Shown: in pieces, positions 1-10,571 of the stretch | Numbering within the stretch: position 1 is the stretch's first letter | Layout of the letters: each line of letters opens with the position of its first letter | Assembly (NCBI RefSeq): GCF_014495845.1 | Contig: NZ_CP061080.1 | Location: 5,880,001 to 5,944,000, forward strand | Source: Aquibium microcysteis | Lineage (GTDB): Bacteria > Pseudomonadota > Alphaproteobacteria > Rhizobiales > Rhizobiaceae | Direction: 5' to 3' | Length of the DNA stretch: 64,000 nucleotides | Notes under the pieces: generated by a model | Told to the model about the DNA's origin: nothing | Seen by the model: the letters and a program-made list of their open reading frames with translations, nothing else | Database searches by the model: none | Made by a program: the position numbers and the translations under genes

Positions 1-72
1 GTGAAGCATCGGAAGAACAGCGGAAGACGACAAAAGGCCGCCGCTTCCACGAGACCAACGGGGACTGGAACA

Positions 73-339
73 ATGGCACGCTTCGAAATGCTCGACGCCG
101 GTTTCGGCGACATCGGAAACAACGCCCAGGCCGACATTCTCTTCGAACTCGGCATGATGTACGCCACCGGCCGCGACTGCGAAGTCGACATGGTCGCCGC
201 GCACAAATGGTTCAACATCGCCGCGATCAAGGGCTCCGACCGTGCGGCCCGGCTGCGCGGAGAGGTGGCCGCCTCGATGAGCAAGCTGGAGATCGCCCGG
301 GCGCTCCGCGAGGCCCGCGAGTGGATGACGATGCACTGA
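73..339 (+). CDS. Sel1-repeat (TPR-like) small protein
   Basis: An 88-residue protein. Residues 20-60 carry a Sel1-like repeat (LGMMYATGRDCEVDMVAAHKWFNIAA), the A/G-spaced helical pattern known from short Sel1 proteins in rhizobia. Such repeats mediate protein-protein contacts; the partner is unknown. I prefer the ATG at 73 over the in-frame GTG at base 1, because the upstream residues are basic and low-complexity and the window edge hides any earlier context. No signal peptide or membrane segment is visible. It stands alone, with a strong hairpin about 190 bases downstream. The family call is fairly secure, the function is not. Confidence 0.7.
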   Translation: MARFEMLDAGFGDIGNNAQADILFELGMMYATGRDCEVDMVAAHKWFNIAAIKGSDRAARLRGEVAASMSKLEIARALREAREWMTMH

Positions 340-526
340 CGGCGCGTCGCGGTCGGGGCAGGCACGGCGGGCTTCGCGCGCCGCCGCGGATCGATAGAAA
401 TTTATCCGCTGCGCACGTCCTGCGTTAAGGATTGGGATACGAACGGTATCGGACAAGTGGGTCAGGGAGTGCGGGAGAAGACGGATCGTCGTGGTTGAAG
501 GACAGCGCGACGGACGGCCGCCACCA

Positions 527-563
527 AAACCGCGCCGGCTCCGAGGGGAGGCCGGCGCGGTTT
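527..563. terminator. GC-rich hairpin terminator, probably bidirectional
   Basis: A perfect 13-bp stem (AAACCGCGCCGGC with its complement) closes an 11-base loop and is followed by a T-rich stretch. A-rich bases on the other side would give a U tail on the minus strand too. It lies between the Sel1 gene and the minus-strand carboxylase gene and could end both transcripts. Confidence 0.75.
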
Positions 564-624
564 CGCTTTCTGCGGGATGTCGCGGTCGAAGTGACAGCCC
601 GGGAGGCTCCGAACTTGCGCCTCG

Positions 625-705
625 TCAGGCCGCGTCGAGCGGCCGGATGCGCCTCTCGATCTCGAACAGTCGTTTCGTATCGCGATCTGCAAGGGAGCGG
701 ATCAT
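625..705 (-). pseudogene. HigB/RelE-type toxin remnant (N-terminus only)
   Basis: A 26-codon reading frame gives MIRSLADRDTKRLFEIERRI followed by six residues and a stop. The first half matches the usual N-terminus of HigB plasmid-maintenance toxins (MIRSF.D..TERLF), which are normally about 92 residues. After the stop no frame continues the HigB fold and no HigA antitoxin gene is present, so this looks like a decayed toxin-antitoxin remnant. The match is short, so confidence is limited. Confidence 0.4.
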
Positions 706-755
706 ATGATGCTCTTTTCCGCTTGGGGTACTCCGTCAGGCGGAATGGCAGAGAT

Positions 756-2711
<1,956 letters not shown>

Positions 2712-2782
2712 GGTTCCTCCGCGGCAGGCATCGTCACCGGACGATAAGCCATGGCAGGGCGGCACTGTCCAGCCCACCCGCA

Positions 2783-2854
2783 GTCGCCGTCGTCGACGCC
2801 CTGGTCGCCGTCGTCGGCGCCCTGGTCGCCGTCGTCGACGCCCTGGTCGCCGTC
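2783..2854. repeat. 21-bp tandem repeat, 3.4 copies
   Basis: Units begin at 2783, 2804 and 2825, with a partial unit at 2846. The second copy differs from the first and third by one base. The array fills most of the gap between mccA and the glutathione transferase gene, and its last bases form part of the transferase stop codon. In one minus-strand frame it would read GDQGVDD heptads, but no initiation signal supports translation. Confidence 0.9.
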
Positions 2855-3479
2855 ACGAGGGCGGGACGAAGGGCTGGAAGATCGTCCGGAACGCCGGCAG
2901 CGCCTCCATCCGCGCCGCCAGCGCTTCAAGATGCGGATACGCGGAGATGTCCACGATCTCCGGCAGCGATTCGGCCATGTGGCGCAGCGCGCAGGCGACC
3001 GCGATGTCGGCATGGCCGGGCGCTTCGCCGAACCAGTAGGTCGACGTGCGGCCGGCGCGGTCGGCCTCCAGCGCGGCCAGCGCGCCCAGCATCTGGGCGC
3101 TCCGGCGCTCCACCAGCAGGTCGGAGGCCTCGGCGTGCAGGCGCTTCTCGTAGAACAGGCTCACGCCCGTGTCCGCGAGCCCGGTCGCGAGAGCCGCGAC
3201 CTTGAGCGCCCGCCGCCGCGCGGGTTCGGCGGTCGGATAGAGGCGCCGGGCCGGTTCCACCAGCGAATCCAGATGATCGATGATCAGATGGCTGTCGACG
3301 AGCACGTCGCCGTCGTCGAGCACGAGGGTCGGCACCCTGGTCAGCGGATTGAACGCGGCGAGCCGTGCAGCGTCCCCGAACACCGACCATGGCCGGTGCT
3401 CGAACGTCATCCCGTAGAGCGTCATTGCGATGCCGACCCGTCGCACGAAGGATGAATCATACTGGCCGATCAGAATCAT
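2853..3479 (-). CDS. Glutathione S-transferase family protein
   Basis: A 208-residue cytosolic protein with an N-terminal thioredoxin-like domain (MILIGQYDSSFVRRVGIAM, then NPLTRVPTLVLDDG with the cis-proline, and the glutathione-gamma-glutamyl contact region DSHLIIDHLD) and an all-helical C-terminal domain (GEAPGHADIAVACALRHM). It probably conjugates or reduces small electrophiles; the substrate cannot be read. The active position near residue 9 is Ser-rich rather than Cys. The gene precedes mccA on the same strand with only the 21-bp repeat between, so it may be cotranscribed with it. Its stop codon lies at the edge of that repeat. Confidence 0.85.
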   Translation of the reverse strand: MILIGQYDSSFVRRVGIAMTLYGMTFEHRPWSVFGDAARLAAFNPLTRVPTLVLDDGDVLVDSHLIIDHLDSLVEPARRLYPTAEPARRRALKVAALATGLADTGVSLFYEKRLHAEASDLLVERRSAQMLGALAALEADRAGRTSTYWFGEAPGHADIAVACALRHMAESLPEIVDISAYPHLEALAARMEALPAFRTIFQPFVPPS

Positions 3480-3701
3480 TCCGGGCCTCCCTTTCCACGT
3501 CGCGCATCCTCGGCGCGCGCCGACGCGGCGGCAATGGCCCGTCGTCGGCCTGCTGTCGTTCCCTGCCAGGCGGGGCGGCGCGGTCGGCGTCGCGAGCCCG
3601 GAACGGCCCCCGCCGGAGACGCTCCTGCGGCCGGTGCGGCCTCCCGTCCGGCGGCCGGCTGCGATAGGGTCGCCGTCAGATCAGTCGGGGGATACCGGTC
3701 G

Positions 3702-5411
3702 ATGGAGCCTGCAGGCCCGAAAGGACTTGGCGCGCAGTTCGCGGCCATGTGGATGGCGATGCGGACCTCGCCGCTGCGGCGCGCCATCCTTCTGCTCTAT
3801 CTCGGCATCACCGGCGTCATCGTCGCCACGGCCGGCGGCCAGATCCTCCTGAACCGCTGGAACAAGCCCTTCTACGATTCGCTCGAGCGCCGCGACCTCG
3901 ACGCATTCCTCGTTCAGTTGCAGGTCTTCGCCGCCATCGCGAGCCTCCTTCTCGTCCTCAACGTGGCGCAGGCGTGGCTGAACCAGATGCTGCACATCAA
4001 GCTGCGCGAGGGCCTGGCGCGCGACCTGATCGGCGCGTGGATGAAACCCCGTCGCGCCTTCCGGCTGGGCCATGCGGGCGAGATCGGCGTCAATCCGGAT
4101 CAGCGCATGCACGAGGATGCACGCCATCTCGCCGACCTCACCGCCGACCTGTCGATCGGGCTGATGCAGGCGACCATCCTGCTGGCGAGCTTCGTGGGCG
4201 TGCTCTGGGCGATCTCCACCGACATCACCTTCTCCGTGGCCGGTCATGCAGTCTACATTCCGGGCTACATGGTCTGGGCAGCCATCGTCCATGCCGGGCT
4301 GGGGTCCGGCCTGAGCTGGCTCGCCGGCCGCCCGCTCGTGCGTCTGAACGAGGAGCGCTACGCGCGCGAGGCCGAACTTCGCTCTTCGCTCATGCGCATC
4401 AACGAGCACGTGGACGCCATTTCGCTGGCCGGCGGCGAGGCAGACGGCAAGGCGCGGCTGGAGCGCGACCTCGAGACGGTGCTGCTCGCGACGCGCCGCA
4501 TCATGACCGCCGCCGTGCGTCTCACCTGGGTGACGGCGGGCTACGGCTGGATCACCATCGTCGCGCCTCTGGTGATCGCGTCCCCTCTGTACTTCGCGGG
4601 AGAGCTCACCTTCGGCGGGCTGATGATGGCGGCGGCCGCCTTCAATCAGGTCAACGGCGCGCTGCGCTGGTTCATCGACAACATCGGCGGCATCACCGAC
4701 TGGCGCGCGACGCTGGCGCGCATCGCGACCTTCCGCAGCGGTGTCGTCGCCATGGACGCCCTTCACGGCGCCGAAGCCAGCATCCGCATCGAGGAGGGGC
4801 CGGGCGACGGGCTCGAGTTCGAGAACCTGTCGGTGAACTCCTCCGCGGGCCACCTGCGCCTGTCGGCCGCGACCGCGAAGGTGGCCGTCGGCGGGAGGCT
4901 GCACGTCGTCGGCGAGCCCGGCGGAGGCAAGACCTTGCTGTTCCACGCGATCGCCGGCCTGTGGCCCTGGGGCGGCGGCACGATCCGCCTGCCGAAGGGC
5001 CGGACCGTGGCCTTCGTCCCCAGCCATCCGTTCATTCCCTTCGCAACGCTGACCGGCGCGCTCGCCTATCCGGGCATGGCGCATCCGACGGAGGCGGAGG
5101 TCGGGCTTGCGCTCGACCGCGTCGGCCTGCAGCGGCTGAAGGGGCGGTACGCCGAAACCGTGCGCTGGGACAGGGAACTGGGGGACGACGACCGCCGCCT
5201 GCTCGCGTTCGCGCGCGTGCTGCTGCAGAAGCCCGATTTCATCGTCGTCGATGACGCGCTCGATGCGCTGGAAGAGAGTGCCCGAACCCGCGTCCTCGAC
5301 GCCCTGCAGTCGGCGTTGCCGGACGCGGCGCTCGTCACCATAGGGACCCTGGCATCGACGGATGCGAGGCTCGGCCCGGTCGTCCGGATCGAGTTCGATC
5401 CGCAGCGATAG
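3702..5411 (+). CDS. ABC half transporter (YddA/SbmA-BacA type) with degenerate ATPase domain
   Basis: A 569-residue inner-membrane protein. Residues 1-340 form a transmembrane domain of the SbmA/BacA-like class (NRWNKPFYDSLERRDLDAF, LREGLARDLIGAWM, NPDQRMHEDARHLADLTADL). Residues 360-569 are a nucleotide-binding domain with an intact Walker A (GEPGGGKT). The other ATPase motifs look altered: the signature region is LGDDDRR where relatives have LSLGEQQR, the Walker B end is VVDDA with Asp for the catalytic Glu, the Q-loop position is Ser, and the H-loop region is IGTL. It may move peptides or hydrophobic compounds with low ATPase activity. The ATG at 3702 is chosen because upstream codons read as basic non-homologous sequence. 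Confidence 0.8.
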   Translation: MEPAGPKGLGAQFAAMWMAMRTSPLRRAILLLYLGITGVIVATAGGQILLNRWNKPFYDSLERRDLDAFLVQLQVFAAIASLLLVLNVAQAWLNQMLHIKLREGLARDLIGAWMKPRRAFRLGHAGEIGVNPDQRMHEDARHLADLTADLSIGLMQATILLASFVGVLWAISTDITFSVAGHAVYIPGYMVWAAIVHAGLGSGLSWLAGRPLVRLNEERYAREAELRSSLMRINEHVDAISLAGGEADGKARLERDLETVLLATRRIMTAAVRLTWVTAGYGWITIVAPLVIASPLYFAGELTFGGLMMAAAAFNQVNGALRWFIDNIGGITDWRATLARIATFRSGVVAMDALHGAEASIRIEEGPGDGLEFENLSVNSSAGHLRLSAATAKVAVGGRLHVVGEPGGGKTLLFHAIAGLWPWGGGTIRLPKGRTVAFVPSHPFIPFATLTGALAYPGMAHPTEAEVGLALDRVGLQRLKGRYAETVRWDRELGDDDRRLLAFARVLLQKPDFIVVDDALDALEESARTRVLDALQSALPDAALVTIGTLASTDARLGPVVRIEFDPQR

Positions 5412-6019
5412 AGAGCCGGGAACACGGGGAACGTCCGCGACGTCCCCTGACGCGCCCGTCTCGGCCGGCGTCGAACCGGCAATCGCGCCGCGGCCCTCGA
5501 CGCACGGCTCCCGGGCGCCGGTCCAAAGGCTGTCCCACGATGCGGAGCGGCGCCACCCCGGCGCCGCCTCCGCGACGAGGCGGTGCGTTCGGGCCGGACG
5601 GGGCATCCGGGAAGGGAGGAAGCACGCAGTGCCGCGCATTCCCCGGGCTTCGACCGGATCTGCGGGACCGCGAATGCCGTCGGGACGATGTCGGGTCGGG
5701 AGAACAGGACTGCCGGTTCGATAGACGCATCTTGCCCGCAGACCAGCACGGAAGTCGAATCCGGGTGCGCTGCAAGACATGGATGAAGAACAAAGGACAA
5801 TCGAACACTCGGGGAGTCTTCGCAGGAAGCCGACGTTCATCCGGGCCTGCAGAGTAAGCATTCGTTCCTGCTGTGTGGCAACTGGTGTGGCCGAACGGCA
5901 ACGCCGGCTTGCGAAGAGCAGGAGCGTTTCCCCTGCAGGATCGATTCAAGGTTGAAGACTCAGTTCATCCGAATATACGATTTCTCTCATACTAGGCGAT
6001 GCGGCTATGGGGAGTGACC
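5412..6019. other. 608-base gene-free stretch upstream of double-barrel OMP gene
   Basis: I see no credible gene here; open frames on both strands have no family features. The last 100 bases are AT-richer and include a Shine-Dalgarno sequence (GGGGAGTG at 6009-6016) for the downstream gene. The region probably carries its promoter, but I cannot fix the -35/-10 elements. Confidence 0.6.
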
Positions 6020-7615
6020 ATGCATTCGAGGAAGATCACTGCGGCGATTCTGCTTACGCTGGCGAGCAGCACGGCCTACGCGGCAGACCAGGTGGAGTAT
6101 CTGCCGCCCGCAACCTACAACTGGACAGGGTTCCATGTCGGCGTCGGCGCCGGGCTCGGCGGCGTCTCGCACAATGCCGGCGCGGAGATCTACGACAATG
6201 ACACGGGCGGGCTGATCCAGGTCGGTCCGATCGACCTGTTCTCGATCGGTGGAATGCTCGACGTCGGCGGCGACGGTGCGCTCGGCACGGTCGAGGGCGG
6301 CTTCGACTACCAGATCGGCGAGCGCTTCGTGCTCGGCATCCAGGGCGACTACACCTGGTCGAACTTCGACGCCGGAGCGGGGCTCGGAGCCCTGGTCTGC
6401 TTCGAGGATCCCAACGGTCCCGACAATTGCGACACCGGTACGCCGGACGGCGAAATCGCTCTCGACTACTCGCTGACGGCCAAGAGCAGCTGGAGCATCA
6501 TCGGCCGGGCGGGCTATGTGGCGAACCCCGGTGCCCTGGCATACGTGCTCGGCGGCTTCACCCGCACCAACATGGAAGGCGAGCTCACGCTGTCCACGCC
6601 CGAGGGATCCGCGCCGATCGCCGAATACGACTACGAGCGTGACGGGTGGACCTTCGGCGGCGGCATCGAGGCACCGATCACCGGCGCCATGACGCTGAAG
6701 ATGGAGTACCGCCGCACCGAGTGGGACAACGACACCAACATCCCCTTCTCCGAGACCGGCGGCATCAACACCTGGGACGACGCCATCGTCCAGTCGATGC
6801 GCGGCGTCCTGTCCTGGCGCTTCGGCGGCGACAACGCCTCCCAGCAGGCGGCCGTCGATGCCATTCCGGCGGTCAACTGGACGGGCTTCAACGTCGGTCT
6901 GTCCGGCGGTATGGCGACCCTTCGCCACAATGCGGGACTGGAGGCCTATGACGACAGCCTCGGCGGCCTGATCCAGGTCGGCCCGGTCGACATCTTCGCG
7001 ATCGGCGGCGATCTCGATTTCGGCGGCGAAGGCTATCTCGGACGCCTCGAAGCGGGTTACGATTTCCAGCTCGGCCAGCGCTTCGTGCTGGGCGCCTTCG
7101 CCGACTACAGCTTCTCCAACGCCGAGTCGCAGGTCGGTCTCTTCGGCGACTACTGCCTCGAAGGATATGACTCCGGCATTGGTGGGGCCGGCACGCCGGA
7201 TGACTGCGACAACGGCGTCGTCACCGCCTCCGGCGACCTGACCTACACGCTGGAAACCGGCGACAGCTGGTCGATCGGCGGCCGCGCCGGCGTGCTGGTC
7301 AACCCGCAGACCCTCTTCTACGGTCTCGGCGCCTTCACCCGCCAGAACATGAAGGCCGACCTGACGCTGAACACCGGCTTCGCGCCGCTGGGCTCGCAGG
7401 AACTGGTGTCCTACGACTACGAGCGTGACGGCTGGACCTTCGGCCTCGGCGTCCAGACCATGCTCACCGACAAGCTGTCGACCAAGCTCGAATACCGCAA
7501 CACCCGGTGGGACGAGAGCGAGATCATCCTCGGCGACGCCAGCGCCGGCGTCCTGCGCACCGAAGATTCGACGGTTCAGACCTTCACGGTCGGCCTGTCC
7601 TGGAAGTTCAACTGA
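6020..7615 (+). CDS. Outer-membrane protein with two fused Omp25/31-like beta-barrels (copy 1)
   Basis: A 531-residue exported protein with a signal peptide (cleavage after STAYA). Two homologous barrel domains follow: about residues 30-268, ending in LSWRFG, and about 290-531, ending in LSWKFN. Both contain the WTGF(H/N)VG start, a HNAGLEAY/HNAGAEIY segment, SWSI(I/G)GRAG and YDYERDGWTFG. The aromatic strand ends match the usual C-terminal beta-signal, so each half looks able to form an 8-stranded Omp25/31-type barrel. Related single barrels are about 200-250 residues long. The ATG at 6020 follows a good ribosome site and starts the signal peptide. A close paralogue lies 0.5 kb downstream. 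The exact role, porin or structural, is unknown. Confidence 0.85.
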   Translation: MHSRKITAAILLTLASSTAYAADQVEYLPPATYNWTGFHVGVGAGLGGVSHNAGAEIYDNDTGGLIQVGPIDLFSIGGMLDVGGDGALGTVEGGFDYQIGERFVLGIQGDYTWSNFDAGAGLGALVCFEDPNGPDNCDTGTPDGEIALDYSLTAKSSWSIIGRAGYVANPGALAYVLGGFTRTNMEGELTLSTPEGSAPIAEYDYERDGWTFGGGIEAPITGAMTLKMEYRRTEWDNDTNIPFSETGGINTWDDAIVQSMRGVLSWRFGGDNASQQAAVDAIPAVNWTGFNVGLSGGMATLRHNAGLEAYDDSLGGLIQVGPVDIFAIGGDLDFGGEGYLGRLEAGYDFQLGQRFVLGAFADYSFSNAESQVGLFGDYCLEGYDSGIGGAGTPDDCDNGVVTASGDLTYTLETGDSWSIGGRAGVLVNPQTLFYGLGAFTRQNMKADLTLNTGFAPLGSQELVSYDYERDGWTFGLGVQTMLTDKLSTKLEYRNTRWDESEIILGDASAGVLRTEDSTVQTFTVGLSWKFN

Positions 7616-7656
7616 CGAACGTCCGCCGCGTGCTCCAGCACGCGGGCATCCTCCCG

Positions 7657-7682
7657 AAAGGCCCGGCCTGCGCCGGGCCTTT
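7657..7682 (+). terminator. Hairpin terminator after OMP copy 1
   Basis: An 11-bp perfect stem (AAAGGCCCGGC and complement) with a CTGC loop ends in TTT, 40 bases after the stop codon. This is a classic intrinsic terminator shape, with the U run lying within the stem. Confidence 0.8.
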
Positions 7683-7810
7683 CTGCGTGAGCGGTCGTGC
7701 TGGTCCGCTCTGATCGGATCGGTCGAGGGGGCTGCCGGGTCGACGGTCTCGGCCGCCCTCCACGCGCGGCGACGTAATACCAGCGGTCTTTTCGATTGAC
7801 CCTCGGCGCT

Positions 7811-7975
7811 GCCCCTCATCCGCCTGCCGGCACCTTCTCCCCGCAAGCGGGGAGAAGGGGTCACGGCCGCGACATCGGCACCAGGTAGGCGACCTTTGCG
7901 ACTGGCGAAGCCGTCGGTGACGGCGTTCTTCTCCCCGTGTTACGGGGAGAAGGTGCCGGCAGGCGGATGAGGGGC
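7811..7975. repeat. 165-bp element with 33-bp perfect terminal inverted repeats (RIME-like)
   Basis: The left arm (7811-7843) and right arm (7943-7975) are exact reverse complements, starting GCCCCTCATCCGCC. Within each arm, smaller hairpins form around the CTTCTCCCCG/CGGGGAGAAG blocks. The middle 100 bases hold no gene. This matches the mosaic intergenic palindromes common in rhizobial genomes; assignment to RIME is by resemblance. Confidence 0.8.
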
Positions 7976-8159
7976 GGCGCGAAGGTCGAAGGTAAAGGCC
8001 CGTAGTATAAGTCCCCGGCTGCCGACGCGCGGCGCGGATGTTGCCCGTCAGCAACAGCAATATCGAAACAATCGGCGCCGGCTGTTTTCCATTGCGGCCC
8101 CTGCTTCATCGGAGATAGCGTCCGAAGTAACGGATTCGACCTGTTCTTGGGAGGACTCG

Positions 8160-9737
8160 ATGCAGGCCGGAAAGTTCTCGGTGGCGATACTTGTCGCCCT
8201 TGCCGGAGGTGCCGCCCAGGCCGCGGATCGCGTCGAAGTGGCTCCACCCGCGAGCTACGACTGGACGGGCCTCCACATCGGCATCGGCGCAGGTCTCGGC
8301 GGCGTTTCGCACAATGCCGGCGCCGAGATCTACGACTACGACGAGAGCGCGGAATTCGACATCGGGATCGCCGGTATCCGCTCGATCGGCGCCATGCTGG
8401 ATCTGGGCGGCGGCGGCGCGCTGGGCACCATCGAGGGCGGTTTCGACTATCAGCTCGGCGAACGCTTGGTCATCGGCATCCAGGGCGACTACACCTGGTC
8501 GAACTTCGACGCCGGCGGCGGCCTCGGCGCCACCGTCTGCTACGAGGACGATCCCAATCCCGACAGTTGCGACGTCGGCACCATCGACGACGCCTATGCC
8601 CTCGACTATTCGCTCACCGTCAAGAACAGCTGGAGCATCACCGGCCGCGCGGGCTACGTCGCCAATCCCGGCGCGCTGACCTATGTGCTCGGCGGCTTCA
8701 CCCGCACCGGCCTCGAGGGAGAGCTGACGCTCACCTCGGACCTCACCGGAACCATCCCGCTCGCCTCCTACGACTACGAGCGCGACGGCTACACCTTCGG
8801 CGGCGGCATCGAGGCGCCGATCACCGGTGCCATGACGCTCAAGATGGAATACCGCCGCACCGAGTGGGAGAACGACGACAGCATCGTCTTCAACGATTTC
8901 TCCGGCATCGACACCTGGGACGATGCGGTCGCGCAGTCGATGCGAGGTGTCCTGTCGTGGCGCTTCGGCGGCGACGGCGCGTCCCAGCAGGCAGCCGTCG
9001 ACGCCATTCCGGTCGTCGACTGGACGGGCTTCAACGTCGGCGTGGCAGGCGGCTTCTCGTCCCTGCGCCACAATGCCGGGCTGGAGGCCTACGACACCGG
9101 TCTCGGCGGCCTGCTGCAGATCGACGACGTCGACATCTTCTCGATCGACGGCGATCTCGATTTCGGCGGCGAGGGCTTCGTCGGCCGCCTGGAGGGCGGC
9201 TACGACCTCATGCTCGGCCGGCATTTCGTGCTCGGCGCCTTCGGCGACTACACCTTCTCCAATGCCGAGACCCAGGTGGGCGTGTTCGGCGACTACTGTC
9301 TCTACGACAATGGCGGTCAGGACGATTGCGCCTTCGGCATCACCTCCGGCACGGCCGACCTGACCTATACGCTGAAGACCGGCGACAGCTGGTCGATCGG
9401 CGGACGCGCCGGCGTTCTCGTCAATCCGCAGACCCTTTTCTACGGTCTCGGTGCCTTCACCCGCCAGAACATGAAGGCCGATCTGACGCTGAACACGGGC
9501 ATCGCCGCGATCGGCTCGCAGGAGTTGCTGGCCTACGACTACGAACGCGACGGCTGGACCTTCGGCCTCGGCGTCCAGACCATGCTGACCGACCGGCTGT
9601 CGACCAAGCTCGAATACCGCAACACGCAGTGGGACGACAGCGAGATCATCCTCGGCGATTCCAGTGCAGGGCTGATCCGCAACGAGGATTCGACTGTCCA
9701 GCTGTTTACGGCCGGCCTGTCCTGGAAGCTCAACTGA
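8160..9737 (+). CDS. Outer-membrane protein with two fused Omp25/31-like beta-barrels (copy 2)
   Basis: A 525-residue paralogue of the protein encoded at 6020-7615, with the same plan: a signal peptide (MQAGKFSVAILVALAGGAAQA), barrel 1 to about residue 269 (LSWRFG), linker ASQQAAVDAIPVVDWTGF, and barrel 2 to the end (LSWKLN). Divergence is concentrated in loops such as the acidic DESAEFDIG and DPNPDS segments, as expected for surface-exposed loops. The last residues are KLN rather than KFN. The ribosome site GGGAGGA precedes the ATG by a normal distance. It arose by gene duplication after the internal barrel duplication, since each half resembles the corresponding half of copy 1 most. Confidence 0.85.
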   Translation: MQAGKFSVAILVALAGGAAQAADRVEVAPPASYDWTGLHIGIGAGLGGVSHNAGAEIYDYDESAEFDIGIAGIRSIGAMLDLGGGGALGTIEGGFDYQLGERLVIGIQGDYTWSNFDAGGGLGATVCYEDDPNPDSCDVGTIDDAYALDYSLTVKNSWSITGRAGYVANPGALTYVLGGFTRTGLEGELTLTSDLTGTIPLASYDYERDGYTFGGGIEAPITGAMTLKMEYRRTEWENDDSIVFNDFSGIDTWDDAVAQSMRGVLSWRFGGDGASQQAAVDAIPVVDWTGFNVGVAGGFSSLRHNAGLEAYDTGLGGLLQIDDVDIFSIDGDLDFGGEGFVGRLEGGYDLMLGRHFVLGAFGDYTFSNAETQVGVFGDYCLYDNGGQDDCAFGITSGTADLTYTLKTGDSWSIGGRAGVLVNPQTLFYGLGAFTRQNMKADLTLNTGIAAIGSQELLAYDYERDGWTFGLGVQTMLTDRLSTKLEYRNTQWDDSEIILGDSSAGLIRNEDSTVQLFTAGLSWKLN

Positions 9738-9747
9738 TCGGCACGCC

Positions 9748-9769
9748 GCCGCGCGCTCCATCGCGCGGC
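9748..9769 (+). terminator. Hairpin after OMP copy 2
   Basis: An 8-bp stem (GCCGCGCG) with a six-base loop lies 10 bases after the stop. A second, weaker GAGGCC/GGCCTC hairpin follows at about 9781-9806. Neither has a clear U tail, so termination efficiency is uncertain. Confidence 0.5.
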
Positions 9770-9932
9770 AGCTTGTAACGGAGGCCTTGCGCTGCGCCGG
9801 GCCTCTCGCGTTCATGACGTCCCGCGCCTCCTTCGGCGCTCGCCCGCGGGCATATGCCGCTCCTTCGGTCGCGATCGTGCGGGCTAAACCCTCGGGGTAA
9901 AGACGGTCTGGGAAGACCGGCCCGCCCCCTTG

Positions 9933-10130
9933 CTTTCGTCATCCCGGAACGGCGTCCGAGCGCAGCGCAGGACGGCCGGGATCCGTGCCTCAACGAACAT
10001 CGACAGGGGACGATGGAGAAGACGCGCGCCGGTGCGCCGTCGGCACCATCCAGCCTTTCGGCATCGGCCGAGGCATGGATCCCGGGTCTGCGCCTCCGCT
10101 CCGCTCCGGCTTCGCCCGGGATGACGAAGG
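9933..10130. repeat. Palindromic intergenic repeat (CGTCATCCCGG type)
   Basis: The ends CTTTCGTCATCCCGG (9933-9947) and CCGGGATGACGAAGG (10116-10130) form an outer inverted repeat, and further hairpins around CCGGGATCC lie inside. The same CGTCATCCCGG/CGGGATGACG core recurs in the large array at 44.3-46.6 kb. Open frames crossing it on both strands have no protein family features. Confidence 0.65.
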
Positions 10131-10252
10131 TGAAAGGGGCCGCATGTGTGAAGCGGGGCCGCTGCAAAGGCGAAACAGGCACCACGACAGCGAAGCGCAA
10201 GCCAATTCCCGGGGTGGCAAGGTCGAAGAACGCACCACGGCCCAGCCCATGC

Positions 10253-10435
10253 TCAGGGAAACAGGTCCCCGGTCTTCGGATTGACCTTGCGCTGCGCGGT
10301 CTTCGACGGCTTGGCGAGCCCCCGTGCCCTGCGGCCGGCCGGACGCGTGGCCGCGTAGCGGAAGATGGCGAAAGCGCCGCCGATGATCGCCACGATCGCC
10401 GCCAGCACGACAAGGTTCACAAAGCCCGCACTCAT
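10253..10435 (-). CDS. Small single-pass membrane protein
   Basis: A 60-residue protein with one strong transmembrane helix (FVNLVVLAAIVAIIGGAFAIF, residues 5-25; cited to show hydrophobic span) and a basic, proline-containing cytoplasmic tail ending VNPKTGDLFP. The AGGAG-type ribosome site (GGAGGAG) lies 8 bases before the ATG. It is the last gene of a minus-strand series after mccB and the DUF2200 gene, 137 bases further on. Function unknown. Confidence 0.6.
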   Translation of the reverse strand: MSAGFVNLVVLAAIVAIIGGAFAIFRYAATRPAGRRARGLAKPSKTAQRKVNPKTGDLFP

Positions 10436-10571
10436 CGCCCGCTCCTCCGGTCGTCGGTTGGCGCAAGGCTAGCGGCAGAGGGCCGATGGCGCCAGCCCGG
10501 CCGGAGCAGCGAGGATGCCGTGCGCCGTCGCCGTGACGGCCCGGCTGTGGCAACGGTGCCGTCCGCCCGGC

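Noticed and set aside
2730..2745. ATCGTCACCGGACGAT dyad upstream of mccA as a second TetR site
   Set aside because: It is symmetric and well placed, but its half-sites do not match the AAACGA/TCGTTT operator, so a link to the regulator is not supported.
5066..5949. Minus-strand open frames (204 and 244 codons) around the end of the ABC gene
   Set aside because: They overlap the 3' end of the plus-strand ABC gene, have no ribosome site, and their composition is Arg/Pro/Ser-rich without domains.
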